Below, in pieces: positions 53,656-55,032 of a stretch of DNA of 55,032 nucleotides; the stretch's first letter is position 1, and each line of letters opens with the position of its first letter. Source of the DNA: Rhodothermales bacterium (GTDB lineage: Bacteria > Bacteroidota > Rhodothermia > Rhodothermales > JAHQVL01); contig JAWXAX010000236.1 in assembly GCA_034439735.1 (NCBI GenBank), positions 1-55,032 of the forward strand. The letters run 5' to 3'. The position numbers were made by a program, and so were the translations under genes. Below the pieces are notes generated by a model that made no database searches, was not told where the DNA came from, and saw only the letters and a list, made by a program, of their open reading frames with translations.

Positions 53656-54257
53656 CTTGGCTACGGTAAGGCTTTGATACTGTCGGGCACGTCTGATCAC
53701 CCACTCTCCCAGGGATCGGCCATCGCGATTCAGCCTTTAAGTGTTTTCACTTACGACATTAATGATCGGGTTTTCTGTGGATTTCATGCGGACGGGGGCG
53801 GTTTTCGAGGCGCGATGCGGCGGTTCCCACGAGCAAAAGAGCGAAGAGGACCGCTGAATCGACACATAAGGCAGGCGGCGTCTATCAAAAACATCCTGAC
53901 GCTACTTCGCACGAAAATGCAAATCGGATACCATCACTCCGTCCGCAGCCCCTGGCCGTCTTTTGTCGATCGCGGGTGCTTAATCGAGCTGGCAGAAGGA
54001 AAATCCTGCCGATGGAAGGTGCGACTGACTCCCTCCCGTAGGGCTCCCCGAAGGGCGGAAGCAGACGTCTTCTCCGGGTGTTGCATCGTAGCGCTGCCCT
54101 CAACCCATCAACCAGGTAACGTGTGTGACGTCACGGTGCAATTATTAAAACACATATGTAATGACATATGATTATTTTGGACAAGGGCTCCCCGACACAG
54201 CGGGTGTGTGGCCGTTGAATCCAACGTCATGCTCCTCCTGAAGGATGTGACCGTGTG
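53656..54257 (-). promoter_or_regulatory. 602-bp gene-free leader of the surface cluster
   Basis: No supported gene. An AT-rich block (about 54141-54180) with two CATATG palindromes (54153-54158, 54165-54170) and a TAATAAT-like element on the minus strand looks like a promoter; the palindrome GTGACGTCAC (54125-54134) is just downstream of it. The predicted minus-strand leader holds two UNCG-type loops (CCC UUCG GGG at 54046-54055; CC UACG GG at 54035-54042) enclosed by CUUCC/GGGAG, and a GGCAG/CTGCC stem at 53991-54010. No known riboswitch was recognised. Confidence 0.4.
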
Positions 54258-54758
54258 TCAGGAGGTAATCTCGGCGAGGGTCTTCTCGAAGTACAGCAGG
54301 GCTGGCGTAGAATCAGCCGTGAGGGGTGGTTCTATCGCCTGAAATCCGAGCGACTCATACAGTGCGATGGCCGATGTCATCGTCGGCAGGGTATTCAGGC
54401 GTATTTCGCTGTAGCCCAACACTTTTGCGCGTTCTATGAAGCGTTCGACGAGTAGTTTGCCCAGTTGTTTACCTCTGTACGCCGGCCGCACATAGACGCG
54501 TTTGAGTTCGCAAGCGCCATCGGAAAGTGGTCGAAGCGCCGCGCACGCCGCCGGGTTACCTTCCCATTCTACCAGAACCAACACCCCTTCCGGCGGTGCG
54601 TACCGTCCCGGTAGTGAGTCGAGTTCGGCCTCGAAGGTTTGAAAGCAGGCCTCTGCGTCTACCTCCGCCCGATATTCGAGAAACAGAGTCCGAACAACGT
54701 CCAGATACGGAGAGAGGTGAGCGGGTATGAACTCGGCTTGCTCGGGTTGTGGCTTCAT
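54258..54758 (-). CDS. GNAT family N-acetyltransferase
   Basis: 166 residues, one GNAT domain. The acetyl-CoA loop is visible as VRPAYRGKQLGKLLVERF (about 101-118, R/QxxGxG/A type), followed by the SEIRLNTLPTMTSAIALYESLGFQ segment typical of the C-terminal half. Predicted to acetylate an amine of a small molecule or protein; substrate unknown. It lies between the M48 gene and the surface-cluster leader on the same strand, with 13 nt from the M48 stop, so it is probably co-transcribed with that gene. ATG 54758. Confidence 0.88.
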   Translation of the reverse strand: MKPQPEQAEFIPAHLSPYLDVVRTLFLEYRAEVDAEACFQTFEAELDSLPGRYAPPEGVLVLVEWEGNPAACAALRPLSDGACELKRVYVRPAYRGKQLGKLLVERFIERAKVLGYSEIRLNTLPTMTSAIALYESLGFQAIEPPLTADSTPALLYFEKTLAEITS

Positions 54759-54771
54759 GGGTTGGAACGGG

Positions 54772-55032
54772 TTAACGGGGAATCTTCAGCTTCACACCCG
54801 GGCCGATCGGAGTATCGAGGTTTACCTGATTCATGATAGCGATATCAAGATCGCTGAAACCGCGGGGGAGGGGACTGGGCAGAAACGTGCTGAATGCCCC
54901 GCTGCGTGTCGTTGTGGTGATGTCGATGCGGGTTGGCTGGACATTGATTTTTTTCTGATCCGTCAGGGCCTTGAAGCCGCCAAAGGTGGTCTGGAAGGCC
55001 GGCGCATACGTGTCATAGTCCGCCGCCGCGGC
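54772..55032 (-). CDS. M48-like metalloprotease, C-terminal end only
   Basis: 86 codons plus stop, open at the window edge. The tail has FQTTFGGFKALTDQKKINVQPTRIDI and later DLDIAIMNQVNLDTPIGPGVKLKIPR, resembling the C-terminal non-catalytic region of secreted M48 (Ste24/BepA-like) proteases. The HExxH catalytic part would be upstream, outside the window. BepA-type enzymes act in outer-membrane protein quality control. Call rests on the tail alone. Confidence 0.6.
   Translation of the reverse strand, partial: AAAADYDTYAPAFQTTFGGFKALTDQKKINVQPTRIDITTTTRSGAFSTFLPSPLPRGFSDLDIAIMNQVNLDTPIGPGVKLKIPR

Noticed and set aside
53701-54171. Plus-strand open frame in the surface-cluster leader
   Set aside because: No domain, no ribosome-binding site and low-quality composition; antisense to the predicted leader.

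Overview
The window looks like one contiguous GC-rich chromosomal segment of a Gram-negative bacterium of the FCB group, most probably Rhodothermota/Bacteroidota. The pointers are a Por/type IX secretion C-terminal sorting domain, a DUF5916 outer-membrane protein, a BatA/VWA protein, and a DUF1553/DUF1501 pair of the kind common in Planctomycetes and Rhodothermales. The assignment is inference from gene families. No rRNA, tRNA, CRISPR array, transposase or integrase was seen.

Layout. 1-3.4 kb: the 3' part of a LamG/DUF1553 protein followed by a Tat-exported DUF1501 protein. 3.4-6.1 kb: divergent M24 peptidase and secreted amidohydrolase around a small dyad. 6.2-13.1 kb: minus-strand CBS protein, HflX, membrane protein, BatA-like protein and a T9SS cargo protein built from about ten repeats, with a strong terminator. 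13.2-17.6 kb: AbgT transporter, di-haem cytochrome with TPR, sodium/solute symporter and pentapeptide protein; a 10-bp perfect inverted repeat sits in the divergent promoter region. 17.7-20.7 kb: a minus-strand cluster of a small membrane protein, HTTM-like protein, GT4 glycosyltransferase and MaoC hydratase. 20.8-25.2 kb: plus-strand membrane protein, DUF3047 protein and MMPL exporter. 25.2-29.6 kb: a very tight operon (2-nt gaps) of GH29 fucosidase, DUF5916 protein and alpha/beta hydrolase. 29.8-35.3 kb: two glycosyltransferases and UvrA.

35.5-38.9 kb is the first accessory-looking stretch: a truncated SecA-like remnant, a DUF3565-DUF1971 fusion, and a TIR-STING protein translationally coupled to a secreted methyltransferase-fold protein, with no CD-NTase anywhere in the window. 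39-44.7 kb carries a PLP enzyme pair, a HAD phosphatase, an esterase and a DUF1905/YdeI protein.

44.8-48.2 kb is a three-gene amidoligase cassette: C39-like peptidase, RLAN/RimK ATP-grasp ligase and GCS2-family ligase, with overlapping genes, probably making or attaching an unknown peptide or amino-acid conjugate. 48.3-53.7 kb is a minus-strand surface-structure cluster: two paralogous small secreted beta-sandwich subunits, a chaperone-like protein, and a 1094-residue usher-like envelope protein whose C-terminus contains a degenerate protein-kinase N-lobe just before a final membrane helix. A 602-nt region without genes precedes this cluster. The window closes with a GNAT acetyltransferase and the 3' end of an M48 metalloprotease gene.

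The best candidates for undescribed biology are the surface-structure cluster with its embedded pseudokinase, the orphan TIR-STING pair, and the amidoligase cassette.
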